A stretch of 64,000 nucleotides of DNA from Spirosoma aerolatum (GCF_002056795.1 NZ_CP020104.1:3049001-3113000); one strand, 5' to 3'; shown: positions 38,480 through 47,132, numbered from the stretch's first letter. Made by a program: numbers and translations. Notes: generated by a model from the letters alone, not told the origin.

Positions 38480-39772
38480 ATGCCAACAACAATTTCAGTC
38501 CTTGAAAACAGCCTGATCGGTTCGTTGGAGCAGTGGCCAGAGCCTCCCAAAAACGGCCTGCTAGTGCCTGACGACGTGTTTCAGGTACTGCGTCGATTTG
38601 TGTTTGAGCAGGAAGATGCAGAGGGGTTGCTGGCGTTCTCCATTCAAAAAGGTCGTGAACTGATTCAGGTTCGTCAATATGTCGGTTTATTGCCTATAAC
38701 ACTCCAGACCCAACTCGAAATTCTGCCAAAAATTGGCCCGATTGACCAGGCCAGGGCGCGACTGCTTACTATGTTGCGGCAGCTTCGGCACAGCCCTTTT
38801 CGTACCTTACCCGATGCGCAGACACAGGCGATTTCATTGCCTTTATGGGAGGTATTTATGGCAACGTTTCTTGATACTGTCGAGCCGTTGGTTCGGCAGG
38901 GAATTCAGCATGCTTACGTTTTAGAGGAAAGCAACGAACGCTACTGGAAAGGAAAGTTTCAGGCAACGCGGCAGCAACGGGAAAATGCCTGGCATGCCGA
39001 GCGATTGGCCGTCATACACGATAAGCTAACCGCTGATGTAGCCGCGAACCGAATACTGAAAACTCTACTAACTTACCTGTCTGGCGAAACAAAAAATCCG
39101 GGTATACTGCGTCGAATCGGGCAGTTGCTGTGGGCAATGGACGAAGTGCCAATTTCGGAAGCATTAGCCGATGATTTCCGGCTTATTCGTCGGTCGGGAC
39201 GCCGCTTGTTTCGGCGATACGAAACGGCGTTACGCTGGGCCGAAGCATTAGCCTACGGGCGAGGCTATGGCGTAAAAACAGGGGCCACGCCCAATCTGGC
39301 GCTACTATTTCCGATGGAGCGGGTTTTTGAAGATTATGTAACGCATGGTGTCCGAACCTACTGGCCTGAGAGCGACGAAGTGCGTATCCAGGAGTCCTCG
39401 GCCCATCTGGTCGATGAGCACATTGGTATGCCAAAATTCAAACTCCGCCCCGATGTCATTATCCGGCATAATACGCATACGCTGGTTCTGGATATGAAAT
39501 GGAAATTGATCAACGCGACTGAACCGACCAGATCACAACGCATGGACAATTACGGTATTGAGCAGGCCGATTTGTATCAACTGTACGCCTATGGCAAAAA
39601 ATACAATGCCGACAATCTGTTTTTGATCTATCCAGCCAGTGAAACGTTTCAGCAGCCATTACCCGTTTTCGATTATGACGCTACAACCCGATTGCACGTC
39701 TGGCCGTTCGACCTGACTAATTCGCTGGCTAATGAAGTAGAAAAATTGGCTACTTACGCTTTTTCTCATTAA
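38480..39772 (+). CDS. McrC-family restriction component without McrB partner
   Basis: 430 residues from MPTTISVLENSLIG; a frame 22 codons longer crosses element I. The N-terminal half matches the McrC DNA-recognition/activation region; the C-terminal half has a PD-(D/E)xK nuclease core with LRPDVII and LVLDMKWK, then QLYAYGKKYNADN. In McrBC systems McrC cuts DNA only with the AAA+ GTPase McrB, which recognises methylcytosine. No AAA+ gene is adjacent: neighbours are an aldolase and a gluconate permease. It may work with a distant McrB, with another ATPase, or be a stranded remnant, though the frame is intact. Confidence 0.78.
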   Translation: MPTTISVLENSLIGSLEQWPEPPKNGLLVPDDVFQVLRRFVFEQEDAEGLLAFSIQKGRELIQVRQYVGLLPITLQTQLEILPKIGPIDQARARLLTMLRQLRHSPFRTLPDAQTQAISLPLWEVFMATFLDTVEPLVRQGIQHAYVLEESNERYWKGKFQATRQQRENAWHAERLAVIHDKLTADVAANRILKTLLTYLSGETKNPGILRRIGQLLWAMDEVPISEALADDFRLIRRSGRRLFRRYETALRWAEALAYGRGYGVKTGATPNLALLFPMERVFEDYVTHGVRTYWPESDEVRIQESSAHLVDEHIGMPKFKLRPDVIIRHNTHTLVLDMKWKLINATEPTRSQRMDNYGIEQADLYQLYAYGKKYNADNLFLIYPASETFQQPLPVFDYDATTRLHVWPFDLTNSLANEVEKLATYAFSH

Positions 39773-39862
39773 ATACAGCGCTCTTCACAAAAAGGCTTCA
39801 TGTCGTTTGGGCGTTTGTTGTAACCCACTTCGTAACGAAGCAAAACCCACCTGCCATCCTCT

Positions 39863-41179
39863 ATGCCCCTCATTCTTACACTAATCGGCATTCTGACCCT
39901 CGTTTTTTTAGTTGCATTTGTTCGGCTGGATACGTTCATTTCATTTGTGCTTGTAGCGCTGGGTATTGGCTTGGCATCGGGCATGGAGGTTGTTGCCGTC
40001 GGAAAATCCATTCAAACCGGAATTGGAGGGACTCTGGGTGAACTGGTATTAATTATTGGCTTTGGCGCTATGCTGGGTCGGCTAGTGGCCGAAAGTGGGG
40101 CTGCCCGCCGAATAACCGATGTACTGATCGGTTGGTTTGGGGTCAAAAATATTCGGTGGGGACTAGCACTGGCAGGTTTTGTTATCGGTATTCCGCTGTT
40201 TTACAATGCAGGCTTTATCATCGTTGTTCCCCTGATTTTCACCATCGCAGCTTCTTCCCGACTTCCATTGATGTCGGTCGCGGTACCGATGTTATCTGCT
40301 CTTTCCGTCGCGCACGGGTACTTGCCTCCGCACCCATCTCCCTCGGCAGTAGCGGGGCAGCTCAATGCCAATATCGGGCAAACGCTGTTGTATGGTATCA
40401 TTGTGGCGATTCCTGCCATCATTATTGCTGGGCCTGTTTTCGGAAAAACACTGACACATATCAAGGCAACGCCCAACCGTGAATTATTCAATCGGAAAGA
40501 AGTCCCAACACAGAACCTGCCCGGAACGTTTATCAGCTTTTTGGTTGCGCTGCTACCCGTGATCCTGTTAACGACGTTCGGACCATTAAAAAATGCAATG
40601 GCCGGTGAGTCGACACTAAAAACCATCGTGACGCTCCTGGCCGAACCTTACATCGGGATGTTACTTTCGGTACTAACAGCTATTTATGCGCTGGGGATTC
40701 GCCAGGGGCAAAGCATGAAAGTGATTACCAAAGATCTGGAGGAAGCCGTTAAGGCGGTGGCTCCCATTCTGCTGGTAATTGCGGGTGCGGGCGCACTGAA
40801 GCAGGTTTTCAGCGATAGTGGTACCAGCAAATACATCGGTAGCCTCTTGGCCGATGCCGCTATTCCTCCCCTGTTACTAGCCTGGGGAATCGCTGCGTTT
40901 ATTCGGGTATGCGTTGGGTCGGCCACCGTGGCAGGCCTGACAACTGTGGGGATTATATTGCCCTTACTGCAATCACAACCCATTAAACCCGAATTGATGG
41001 TATTGGCCATTGGTTCGGGAAGCCTGATGTTTTCGCATATCAACGACGGAGGGTTCTGGCTCTTTAAAGAATATTTTAACCTGAGTATCGGACAAACCAT
41101 CCGAACCTGGTCATTGATGGAAACCATCGTGTCAATTGTTGGCCTACTAGGTGTTTTGGCCTTGAATCTGGTGGTTTAA
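39863..41179 (+). CDS. GntP-family gluconate/sugar-acid:H+ symporter
   Basis: 438 residues, about twelve hydrophobic helices over the whole length. The segments IGFGAMLGRLVAESGAARRI, GIPLFYNAGFIIVVPL and SHINDGGFWLFKEYF are typical of GntP/GntT permeases, which import gluconate or related acids with protons across the inner membrane. It follows the McrC gene by 90 bases and the aldolase by 1.4 kb on the same strand. A sugar-acid uptake and cleavage unit is plausible, with McrC as an intruder. A 17-bp hairpin terminator follows. Confidence 0.92.
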   Translation: MPLILTLIGILTLVFLVAFVRLDTFISFVLVALGIGLASGMEVVAVGKSIQTGIGGTLGELVLIIGFGAMLGRLVAESGAARRITDVLIGWFGVKNIRWGLALAGFVIGIPLFYNAGFIIVVPLIFTIAASSRLPLMSVAVPMLSALSVAHGYLPPHPSPSAVAGQLNANIGQTLLYGIIVAIPAIIIAGPVFGKTLTHIKATPNRELFNRKEVPTQNLPGTFISFLVALLPVILLTTFGPLKNAMAGESTLKTIVTLLAEPYIGMLLSVLTAIYALGIRQGQSMKVITKDLEEAVKAVAPILLVIAGAGALKQVFSDSGTSKYIGSLLADAAIPPLLLAWGIAAFIRVCVGSATVAGLTTVGIILPLLQSQPIKPELMVLAIGSGSLMFSHINDGGFWLFKEYFNLSIGQTIRTWSLMETIVSIVGLLGVLALNLVV

Positions 41180-41204
41180 TCAAAGAATTCGCAAAGGAGA
41201 TTTT

Positions 41205-41244
41205 AACCAGCATAGCCGTTTCGGTTGAAACGGCTATGCTGGTT
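41205..41244. terminator. Bidirectional terminator between gntP-like and response regulator genes
   Basis: Perfect 17-bp stem (41205-41221 with 41228-41244; AACCAGCATAGCCGTTT) and a 6-base loop, flanked by TTTT on both sides in the respective direction. Lies between convergent genes. Confidence 0.85.
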
Positions 41245-41260
41245 TTGGGTAAGTAGCAGG

Positions 41261-41725
41261 TTAGGAAAACTTGGGTAAGGTAACGGCGTCCCACCAGTAA
41301 TGTCGGAATGAAGCCATACAGGATAACCAGTTTTCGTACCCTCTTGGCTTAACAATATATGAGTTACTCCGAAGTGAATATGATTCACTAATATCGTCAG
41401 CGTCCTGCGACTGACTAAGCATGATAACTGGAATTTCCCGGTATAAATAGTGCGATTTAATCAGTTGCAGCAGATTAAAACCGTGTTCGCGACGAGGCAG
41501 GTATAAGTCAAGAAGGATCAGTTTCGGCAACTGGTTGATATCCTGTAAGGAAGCTTCCAGAAACAGTATGGCTTGAGTGGCTTCCTGTAGCCAAATGGCT
41601 TCTACTTCTGGGAAACGCTGCTGGAGGGCCCATCGAATAATGAACCATTCATCAGCATTATCTTCGATAACTAGCACAGTTACTTTTCGTTCTTGGCGAG
41701 GGTTAGGTAAAATAGATTGTTTCAT
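41261..41725 (-). CDS. Single-domain response regulator
   Basis: 154 residues, a lone receiver domain. Visible residues: acidic pair in VIEDNADE, phosphoacceptor Asp73 in LILLDLYLP, Ser104 in VIMLSQS, and Lys126-Pro in YIVKPRG. There is no output domain; a C-terminal tail of about 25 residues is rich in aromatic residues. Such proteins relay phosphate between histidine kinases or bind partners directly, and are frequent in Cytophagales. No kinase gene is nearby. Confidence 0.88.
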   Translation of the reverse strand: MKQSILPNPRQERKVTVLVIEDNADEWFIIRWALQQRFPEVEAIWLQEATQAILFLEASLQDINQLPKLILLDLYLPRREHGFNLLQLIKSHYLYREIPVIMLSQSQDADDISESYSLRSNSYIVKPRGYENWLSCMASFRHYWWDAVTLPKFS

Positions 41726-41882
41726 GATATCAAGATAGATATAACACGGATACTAAAAATAAAATACAAATTAATAATTGTACATGTTTATGTGTAAAAA
41801 ATGGCCTGGGTGGATTAAGATTCTATCGCCCGGGAATTATGAAGACTGCCTTTGTGTCGTTGTATTCTGAAGTGGGCATAAA

Positions 41883-41927
41883 AAAACCTTTCTACCAATA
41901 GCCGCTATAGCTAGGCAGAAAGGTTTT
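41883..41927 (-). terminator. Hairpin terminator of the Ser/Thr-rich lipoprotein gene
   Basis: AAAACCTTTCT (41883-41893) pairs with AGAAAGGTTTT (41917-41927), 35 bases 3' of the minus-strand stop at 41962; the stem runs into T-rich sequence on that strand. Confidence 0.7.
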
Positions 41928-41961
41928 CAATGAGTAGCCGGTCTATAAGACGGCTTGTATG

Positions 41962-42156
41962 TTACTTGATCGAATCTTTCTTGGTAGTATCGGTTGACAT
42001 CGTCGATGACGAATCGGTAGACATGCTCGTCGAGTCAGAGGTCATAGACGTCGAGTCAGAAACCGTTGTCGTTGATTCAGTGGTTTCGGTTTTTGTGCTG
42101 GAACAAGCTGTTGCCAATGCCAGCATAGAGAGCAGAAAGAATGCAGATTTAGCCAT
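41962..42156 (-). CDS. Small Ser/Thr/Asp-rich lipoprotein
   Basis: 64 residues. A lipoprotein signal (MAKSAFFLLSMLALATAC) gives Cys18 as the lipid anchor, followed by about 45 residues of low complexity made of Ser, Thr, Asp and Met (STSMTSDSTSMSTDSSS). It has no folded domain and is likely a surface or periplasmic spacer-type peptide. The repetitive codons make length variation between strains likely. Role unknown. Confidence 0.65.
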   Translation of the reverse strand: MAKSAFFLLSMLALATACSSTKTETTESTTTVSDSTSMTSDSTSMSTDSSSTMSTDTTKKDSIK

Positions 42157-42238
42157 GTTTGCTATAAGTTGAAGATAGTGATTTCCCTTTTATTCCTTAA
42201 AATCAAAAAAGTAACCCATGTTCTTTCATATTTTTAAA

Positions 42239-42311
42239 AGTAGACACAATGAGTTAACAAAAAAGCCCTTGCTATAAGCAAAGGCTTTTTTGTTAACTCA
42301 TTGTGTCTACT
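42239..42311. terminator. Very long hairpin terminator (29-bp perfect stem)
   Basis: 29-base arms at 42239-42267 and 42283-42311 pair perfectly; the loop itself can pair further (TTGC/GCAA with one mismatch), giving about 36 bp. The core AAAAAAGCC/GGCTTTTTT is terminator-like, but the outer half (AGTAGACACAATGAGTTAAC) goes far beyond what termination needs. It lies 3' of the DUF5670 gene. Confidence 0.85.
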
Positions 42312-42351
42312 AGAAGATGGTTAGATTCAAACTCTAGGATCGATAGGTTGT

Positions 42352-42513
42352 TCAGACACTTCGGCCTTGAATGAGCCGTAGAAGAACCATGATGACTGCG
42401 ATCACCAGTAGTACGTGAATGATGCCACCCAAACCAAAACTGTTAAAACCTAAAAAGCCTAATAGCCAGACAATGATCAGAATGACGGCTATGGTGTACA
42501 GAAGATTGCCCAT
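42352..42513 (-). CDS. DUF5670 (lmo0937-like) small membrane protein
   Basis: 53 residues beginning MGNLLYTIAVILIIVWLLG and ending LLRLIQGRSV. Two hydrophobic helices (about 5-22 and 31-46) with the central GFNSFGLGGIIH turn match the short lmo0937/DUF5670 family, which is widespread in Bacteroidota and linked in expression studies to envelope or general stress; its biochemical role is unknown. Too short for routine ORF calling but unmistakable in sequence. The long hairpin at 42239 follows it. Confidence 0.8.
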   Translation of the reverse strand: MGNLLYTIAVILIIVWLLGFLGFNSFGLGGIIHVLLVIAVIMVLLRLIQGRSV

Positions 42514-42720
42514 AATTGTAGTTTCTTAACGTTGAAATTAGGTGAATTGTAAGTAGAACTACGGTTCCCTCAATTTGTTAGAGAAGTTGATTTATTCCGT
42601 AAAAAAATAATCCTGTAGCAAGGTTCAGAGATGGGGTTAAATCCGACGTTTAAAACCAATTGTCGGATGAAATATCTCGATAAAGATTCCAATTCATGTC
42701 AACCCTGTTCTCCTGCAACC

Positions 42721-42728
42721 TAACTTTG
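42721..42728 (+). promoter_or_regulatory. Possible -7 box for fumC
   Basis: TAACTTTG matches TAnnTTTG. Transcription from here would start just before element H, placing the whole palindrome in the fumC leader. A -33 TTTG is not evident. Confidence 0.35.
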
Positions 42729-42745
42729 CAGCCGTATTAAAGAGC

Positions 42746-42848
42746 GAAAGAGTGAATGACCGGGCCGCCGGGTCGGTGAAAGAGCGAGAACGCTATGGTA
42801 ACCGATTCACTCTTTCACCGACCCGGCGGCCCGGTCATTCACTCTTTC
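42746..42848. repeat. Intergenic word-palindrome H, 39-bp perfect arms (GAAAGAGTGAATGA family)
   Basis: Perfect 39-base arms at 42746-42784 and 42810-42848 with a 25-base loop. The arms read GAAAGAGTGAATGA, then a GC-rich block (CCGGGCCGCCGGGTCGG), then TGAAAGAG. The AT-rich words are the same as in element G, 5 kb away. It ends 10 bases before the fumC ATG. Confidence 0.9.
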
Positions 42849-42858
42849 ACCTATTTTC

Positions 42859-44259
42859 ATGGAATACCGCATCGAAAAAGACACGATGGGCCAGGTACAG
42901 GTACCGGCCAATGTCTATTGGGGCGCCCAGACCCAGCGCTCGATTGAAAATTTCAAAATTGCTCAGGACATTAATAAAATGCCCAAAGAGATTATCCGGG
43001 CATTTGCGTATCTCAAAAAAGCGGCTGCCCTGACTAACCTCGACGCCGGTGTACTACCCCAGGAGAAAAGCGACCTGATCGGACAGGTTTGCGACGAAAT
43101 TCTGGATGGTAAGCTGGACGATCAGTTTCCGCTGGTGGTCTGGCAAACGGGTTCGGGTACGCAGTCGAACATGAACGTCAATGAGGTGGTTGCCTATCGT
43201 GCCCACGTACTGCATGGTGGTCAGCTTACCGATGAGAAGAAGTTTTTGCATCCAAACGATGATGTCAATAAATCGCAGTCGTCGAACGATACTTTCCCGA
43301 CGGCCATGCACATTGCCGCCTATAAAATCCTGCTCGACGTAACCATTCCCGGTATTACCAAGCTGCGTAATACACTGGCCGAAAAGTCGAAGCAGTTTAT
43401 GCATATCGTCAAAATTGGCCGTACGCACTTCATGGATGCCACGCCATTGACGGTAGGGCAGGAGTTTTCGGGCTATGTTTCGCAACTGGATCACGGACTT
43501 CGGGCCATCAATAACTCGCTGGCTCACCTGAGCGAATTGGCTTTGGGTGGAACCGCCGTCGGTACAGGAATCAACACCCCACCCAACTATTCAGAAAATG
43601 TAGCCAAACACATTGCCACCCTGACGGGGCTGCCATTTGTGACGGCTGAAAATAAATTTGAAGCCCTGGCTGCTCACGATGCCATTGTAGAAGCACATGG
43701 TGCCTTAAAAACGGTTGCGGCCAGCCTGATGAAAATTGGTAACGACATCCGCATGCTGTCGTCGGGACCTCGGGCGGGTATCGGCGAGTTACACATTCCC
43801 GATAACGAGCCAGGTTCGTCCATCATGCCAGGTAAAGTGAACCCCACCCAGTGCGAAGCCATGACAATGGTGGCCGCCCAGGTCATGGGTAACGACGTTG
43901 CTATCAACTTTGGTGGGGCTATGGGGCACTTCGAACTGAACGTGTTCAAGCCGGTGATGATCTACAACTTCCTGCACTCGGCCCGGCTCATCGGGGATGT
44001 GTGTGTATCGTTCAACGACAAATGTGCCGAAGGGATCGAACCGATTGAAGCAAACATCAAAAAGCACGTTGATTCATCGCTGATGCTGGTTACGGCGCTG
44101 AATACCAAAATTGGTTACTACAAAGCCGCTGAAATTGCCCAAACGGCCCACAAGACGGGGTCGACGCTGAAAGAAACCGCTCTGAAACTCGGTTATCTGA
44201 CCGAAGACGAGTTCAACGAGTGGGTAAAGCCCGAAGATATGGTTGGCGAGATAAAATAA
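42859..44259 (+). CDS. fumC: Fumarate hydratase class II
   Basis: 466 residues, the usual FumC length. Signature motifs: [44 protein letters not shown] and the catalytic-loop signature [15 protein letters not shown]. It is a homotetrameric, oxygen-stable, iron-independent enzyme converting fumarate to malate in the citric acid cycle. Malate:quinone oxidoreductase, the next step, is encoded at 55021-56553. Preceded by the palindrome H, which would lie in the mRNA leader, and followed by a short terminator. Confidence 0.97.
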   Translation: MEYRIEKDTMGQVQVPANVYWGAQTQRSIENFKIAQDINKMPKEIIRAFAYLKKAAALTNLDAGVLPQEKSDLIGQVCDEILDGKLDDQFPLVVWQTGSGTQSNMNVNEVVAYRAHVLHGGQLTDEKKFLHPNDDVNKSQSSNDTFPTAMHIAAYKILLDVTIPGITKLRNTLAEKSKQFMHIVKIGRTHFMDATPLTVGQEFSGYVSQLDHGLRAINNSLAHLSELALGGTAVGTGINTPPNYSENVAKHIATLTGLPFVTAENKFEALAAHDAIVEAHGALKTVAASLMKIGNDIRMLSSGPRAGIGELHIPDNEPGSSIMPGKVNPTQCEAMTMVAAQVMGNDVAINFGGAMGHFELNVFKPVMIYNFLHSARLIGDVCVSFNDKCAEGIEPIEANIKKHVDSSLMLVTALNTKIGYYKAAEIAQTAHKTGSTLKETALKLGYLTEDEFNEWVKPEDMVGEIK

Positions 44260-44279
44260 GCGTCCAATAGCTCAACTAG

Positions 44280-44306
44280 AAAGGCCTCAGTGATGGGGCC
44301 TTTTTT
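44280..44306 (+). terminator. Intrinsic terminator of fumC
   Basis: AAAGGCC (44280-44286) pairs with GGCC (44297-44300) plus following Ts; stem of 7 bp, 10-base loop, T6 tract. 20 bases after the stop. Confidence 0.8.
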
Positions 44307-44391
44307 ATTCATAATTGCAAAAATATGTTTTGTATATATTTTTAGGGTGTATGTTTGCTTATTAATGGTATGCCGACGTTGGCCGGTACAC

Positions 44392-45066
44392 ATGAAAAAA
44401 CTAATACTTTGCCTTTTCTGCTGGTTAACAGGGTATGCAGCAACTGCCCAACGTGTAGACTGGGCGATTGGAATCAATAAATGGTATACCAGAAAAGAGG
44501 GAATAGACTGGTTATTGGCCCATTATCGGCCTATTTATGATTTCCGCCCTAACGAGAAAGTAGCTAGTATCGGCGCGGGGCAGGGTATACGAGAGGTTGT
44601 TTTTTCGTTAATGGCAGATAGCCTGACCATTTACTTACAAGATCTTGACCCCTATTGGCTTGAACCCGATCGGTTGACCACAGTAATTCAAGCTATCTAT
44701 AAAAGCGCAGCGCGTGATGCCTGCTCTGCAACTTTCGTACCAGTGCGGGGAAAAGAAAAAGAAACAAAACTCCCCAAGCAGTACTTCGATAAAATTATTG
44801 TAGAAAATAGCCTGCATGAATTTACCTATCAGGCAGAGATGGTCCAGCAAATTCGGGAGAATCTGAAACCGGATGGTCAGTTGTTTGTCTGGGAAGCCAT
44901 TGCTACAAAACCGAACCGAAAGCATACGGATTGTGGAAAGCCAATGTTTACAGATGATACGCTGATTAAACTACTGACGGATAATGGATTCCGGTTTGTC
45001 AGCAAAACAGTGGTCGACCCTAGACGCGGAAAAGATGCTGTATTCATATTTTTCCCTGCTGATTAA
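44392..45066 (+). CDS. Exported methyltransferase-like protein
   Basis: 224 residues from the ATG of MKKLILCLFCWLTGY; an earlier in-frame ATG gives an implausible N-terminus. Residues 1-20 form a signal peptide with cleavage after ATAQ. The rest looks like a Rossmann methyltransferase: VASIGAGQGIREVVF (motif I, with Ala-Gly-Gln-Gly), LQDLDP (end of strand 2), FDKIIVENSLHEF (strand 4) and NLKPDGQLFVWEAIA. SAM is not known in the periplasm, so an exported member is odd; it may bind another ligand or have lost catalysis. Single gene. Confidence 0.7.
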   Translation: MKKLILCLFCWLTGYAATAQRVDWAIGINKWYTRKEGIDWLLAHYRPIYDFRPNEKVASIGAGQGIREVVFSLMADSLTIYLQDLDPYWLEPDRLTTVIQAIYKSAARDACSATFVPVRGKEKETKLPKQYFDKIIVENSLHEFTYQAEMVQQIRENLKPDGQLFVWEAIATKPNRKHTDCGKPMFTDDTLIKLLTDNGFRFVSKTVVDPRRGKDAVFIFFPAD

Positions 45067-45292
45067 TCGCTGCTTTTAACGAATGTATTGTAAGAAATGG
45101 GCCCAGTGTAGGTCAGTGAGTAATTAAAATTCAATTAAAACTATCTAATTGATCTATAGGAAAATTTATAGTTTGTAGGTGTATTGTTTAAAAATCCCCT
45201 TTTGGACTATTCTAATACAATGACTCATTTGGATTAAATAAAGCCTTTCTAATGGTTTATTATTTTTAGATAACAGTTTGTTGGATTATTGA

Positions 45293-45317
45293 CGTTTAAA
45301 CGAAATTTGTTTAAACG
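45293..45317. promoter_or_regulatory. Palindromic operator upstream of the marR-efflux operon
   Basis: CGTTTAAAC (45293-45301), 7 bases, then GTTTAAACG (45309-45317): a perfect 9-bp inverted repeat. It overlaps the -33 element of the promoter below and lies 38 bases before the marR start, where a MarR-type autorepressor would be expected to bind. Confidence 0.65.
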
Positions 45318-45336
45318 AATATTGGTTATACATTTG
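45306..45336 (+). promoter_or_regulatory. Promoter of the marR-efflux operon
   Basis: TTTG at 45306-45309, a spacer of 19 bases and TACATTTG at 45329-45336 give an exact match to the Bacteroidota promoter consensus (TTTG, N19, TAnnTTTG). Expected transcript start is near 45342, 13 bases before the ATG. The -33 part lies within the palindromic operator. Confidence 0.7.
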
Positions 45337-45354
45337 TCACGCTTTTACAAAACG

Positions 45355-45785
45355 ATGGAAAATCAGTTCCGAAACGAATACCACCGGCTCATCATCAACC
45401 TGCACAAAACGGATGGGTACATCTTCAATCATTTTCAACAGAAAATGGCCCCGTTCGATTTATCGGTGCAGCAGTATAAGGCCCTTCGCCTGCTTTCGGA
45501 TGTCTTCCCAAACAGCCTGTCGGCGGGGAGTTGAAGGAGAAAATGACTGATATGAACTCCGATATGACCCGACTGATTGATCGTCTGGTGGCTAAAAACC
45601 TGGTCGTTCGGGAAGTTGATCCAACAAACCGTCGGCGGGTGAATCTCCGGTTAACCACTGAGTCGGATCAGTTTGTCAGGAAGGTAGCTGTCGAGTTCAG
45701 CGATTTTGAATCCATTGTCAACCACCTGACAGTCGAAGAGGCAAATGTTATGAATAAACTTCTGGAAAAAATTAGAAATCGATAA
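45355..45785 (+). pseudogene. MarR-family repressor gene with a one-base frameshift
   Basis: The first frame encodes MENQFRNEYHRLIINL and continues to VFPNSLSAG, then stops at 45531; the second frame picks up immediately as ELKEKMTDMNSDMTRLIDRL and runs to 45785. Together they give a normal MarR winged-helix protein of about 143 residues, with the wing/recognition part VREVDPTNRRRVNLRL. The total length is one base short of a multiple of three; adding one G to the run GGGG at 45525-45528 restores the frame. MarR proteins repress adjacent efflux genes and release DNA on binding toxic compounds. The downstream genes are TolC, HlyD and DHA2 proteins, so loss would be expected to derepress them. 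Confidence 0.85.
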
Positions 45786-45786
45786 T

Positions 45787-47115
45787 ATGAAAAAGTACAT
45801 TATAGGTGTTGGAGTTCTGCTGGCAAGCATTGGCTGGTCAGTTGCGCAGACAGCACCGACCATCATGCCACTGAATCAGGCTGTTCAACTAGCCCTCCAG
45901 AATAACAAAGGCATAAAACTGGCTGATTCGCGTACACAAGCGGCAGAAGCACGGTTGCAGGAGGCAAAAGATCGTAGTCTGCCAACAGCCAATGCATCTC
46001 TCGCCTATTCGCGCTACAGCCTGACCGGGCCGTTTTCGTTCGGGCAGGGCGACGATGGCAAAGCGCTGTTTGGTATTCCGGCTGGCGCTTTTAATGCGAC
46101 AATGGGTGGGGCCACGATCAGTAAAGAAGTATTTGGTGGATTTGCCGAAAAATCGGCAGAAAAATCGGCCGAGTTATTAGCGAAAGCCAGCCACCTGGAT
46201 GCGCAGCGTAATCGGGCCGAACTGGTGTATACAGTAACGGATGCCTACTATAATATTGTCAAACTGGCCCGTTCAGTTGGTGTTATTGAGCAGAATATCC
46301 GGCAGTTTGAAGAGAAAGAGCGCGATGCGCAGAACCTACAGAAAGAAGGCGTTGTAACGGCGAATGAAGTGCTAAAGATTCAGCTTCAGAAAAATAACCT
46401 GAATCTGAGTCGTTTGCAGGTTGAGAAAGCCCGCCAGACTGCCCTGTATAATTTCAATCTGTTAGTCGGTTTACCCGAAAATCAGCAGATTGCTGTGGAT
46501 ACGGTACTGGCCAATCCAGCCGCCGTGACCGAATCGCTTGGTTCGTTTCTGGACCGGGCTGTGCAAACGCGCCCCGAAGTACAGGCCAATGCCCTGCGTG
46601 TGCAGTCAAGCCAGGAAATGCTTCGGAACACAAAAAGCAGTATGTATCCGCATCTGGGAGTATCGTTGGGATACAACTACATCAATCCGACTGCTCGTCT
46701 ATTCCCCGAAGCCAGTTCATTTATCAGTGCCTGGAATGTTGGGGCTGGCATTTCGTACAACATCGGTTCGATCTACAACATGAAAGGAAAGCTGCACAGT
46801 GCCCAAACGGCTATCGATCAGGCCAATTTGCAAGGCCAGCAACAAACCGATCAGATTCGCTCTGAAGTAGTTACGGCGTATAACAATTACCAACTGGCAC
46901 TCGAACAGCAAAATGTGATTCGTACCGCTGTGGGACAGGCGCAGGAAAACTACCGCCTGACCGAATCACGCTTCCGTAACGGGCTAGTTGGCTCTACTGA
47001 TCTCCTGGAAGCCAATAGTTTTCTGTTGCAAGCTCAACTCAACGTCATTAATGCAACCGTCGATGCACAACTGGCCTATCAACGTCTGTTGAAAGCGACG
47101 GGCTCAAATCTTTAA
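45787..47115 (+). CDS. TolC-family outer-membrane efflux protein
   Basis: 442 residues with a signal peptide (residues 1-21, cleavage after VAQ). Two OEP repeats of long helices with heptad-like Ala/Gln/Leu pattern: AVQLALQNNKGIKLADSRTQAAEARLQEAKD in the first, and the equivalent FRNGLVGSTDLLEANSFLL near the end. It forms a trimeric channel through the outer membrane and periplasm. It starts 1 base after the marR stop and is followed by HlyD and MFS genes, forming a complete tripartite drug efflux system. Confidence 0.92.
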   Translation: MKKYIIGVGVLLASIGWSVAQTAPTIMPLNQAVQLALQNNKGIKLADSRTQAAEARLQEAKDRSLPTANASLAYSRYSLTGPFSFGQGDDGKALFGIPAGAFNATMGGATISKEVFGGFAEKSAEKSAELLAKASHLDAQRNRAELVYTVTDAYYNIVKLARSVGVIEQNIRQFEEKERDAQNLQKEGVVTANEVLKIQLQKNNLNLSRLQVEKARQTALYNFNLLVGLPENQQIAVDTVLANPAAVTESLGSFLDRAVQTRPEVQANALRVQSSQEMLRNTKSSMYPHLGVSLGYNYINPTARLFPEASSFISAWNVGAGISYNIGSIYNMKGKLHSAQTAIDQANLQGQQQTDQIRSEVVTAYNNYQLALEQQNVIRTAVGQAQENYRLTESRFRNGLVGSTDLLEANSFLLQAQLNVINATVDAQLAYQRLLKATGSNL

Positions 47116-47132
47116 CAATCATTCAATGGTCC

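Larger units (their letters stand above)
42514..42858. other. Intergenic region upstream of fumC
   Basis: 345 bases without a gene. It holds a TAACTTTG (-7-like, 42721-42728) and the 39-bp palindrome H directly before fumC. The remaining part shows no recognisable signal. Confidence 0.6.

Noticed and set aside
45531..45785. Second marR half as a separate small gene starting at TTG
   Set aside because: It begins in the middle of the winged-helix fold and continues the preceding frame exactly, so it is one broken gene.
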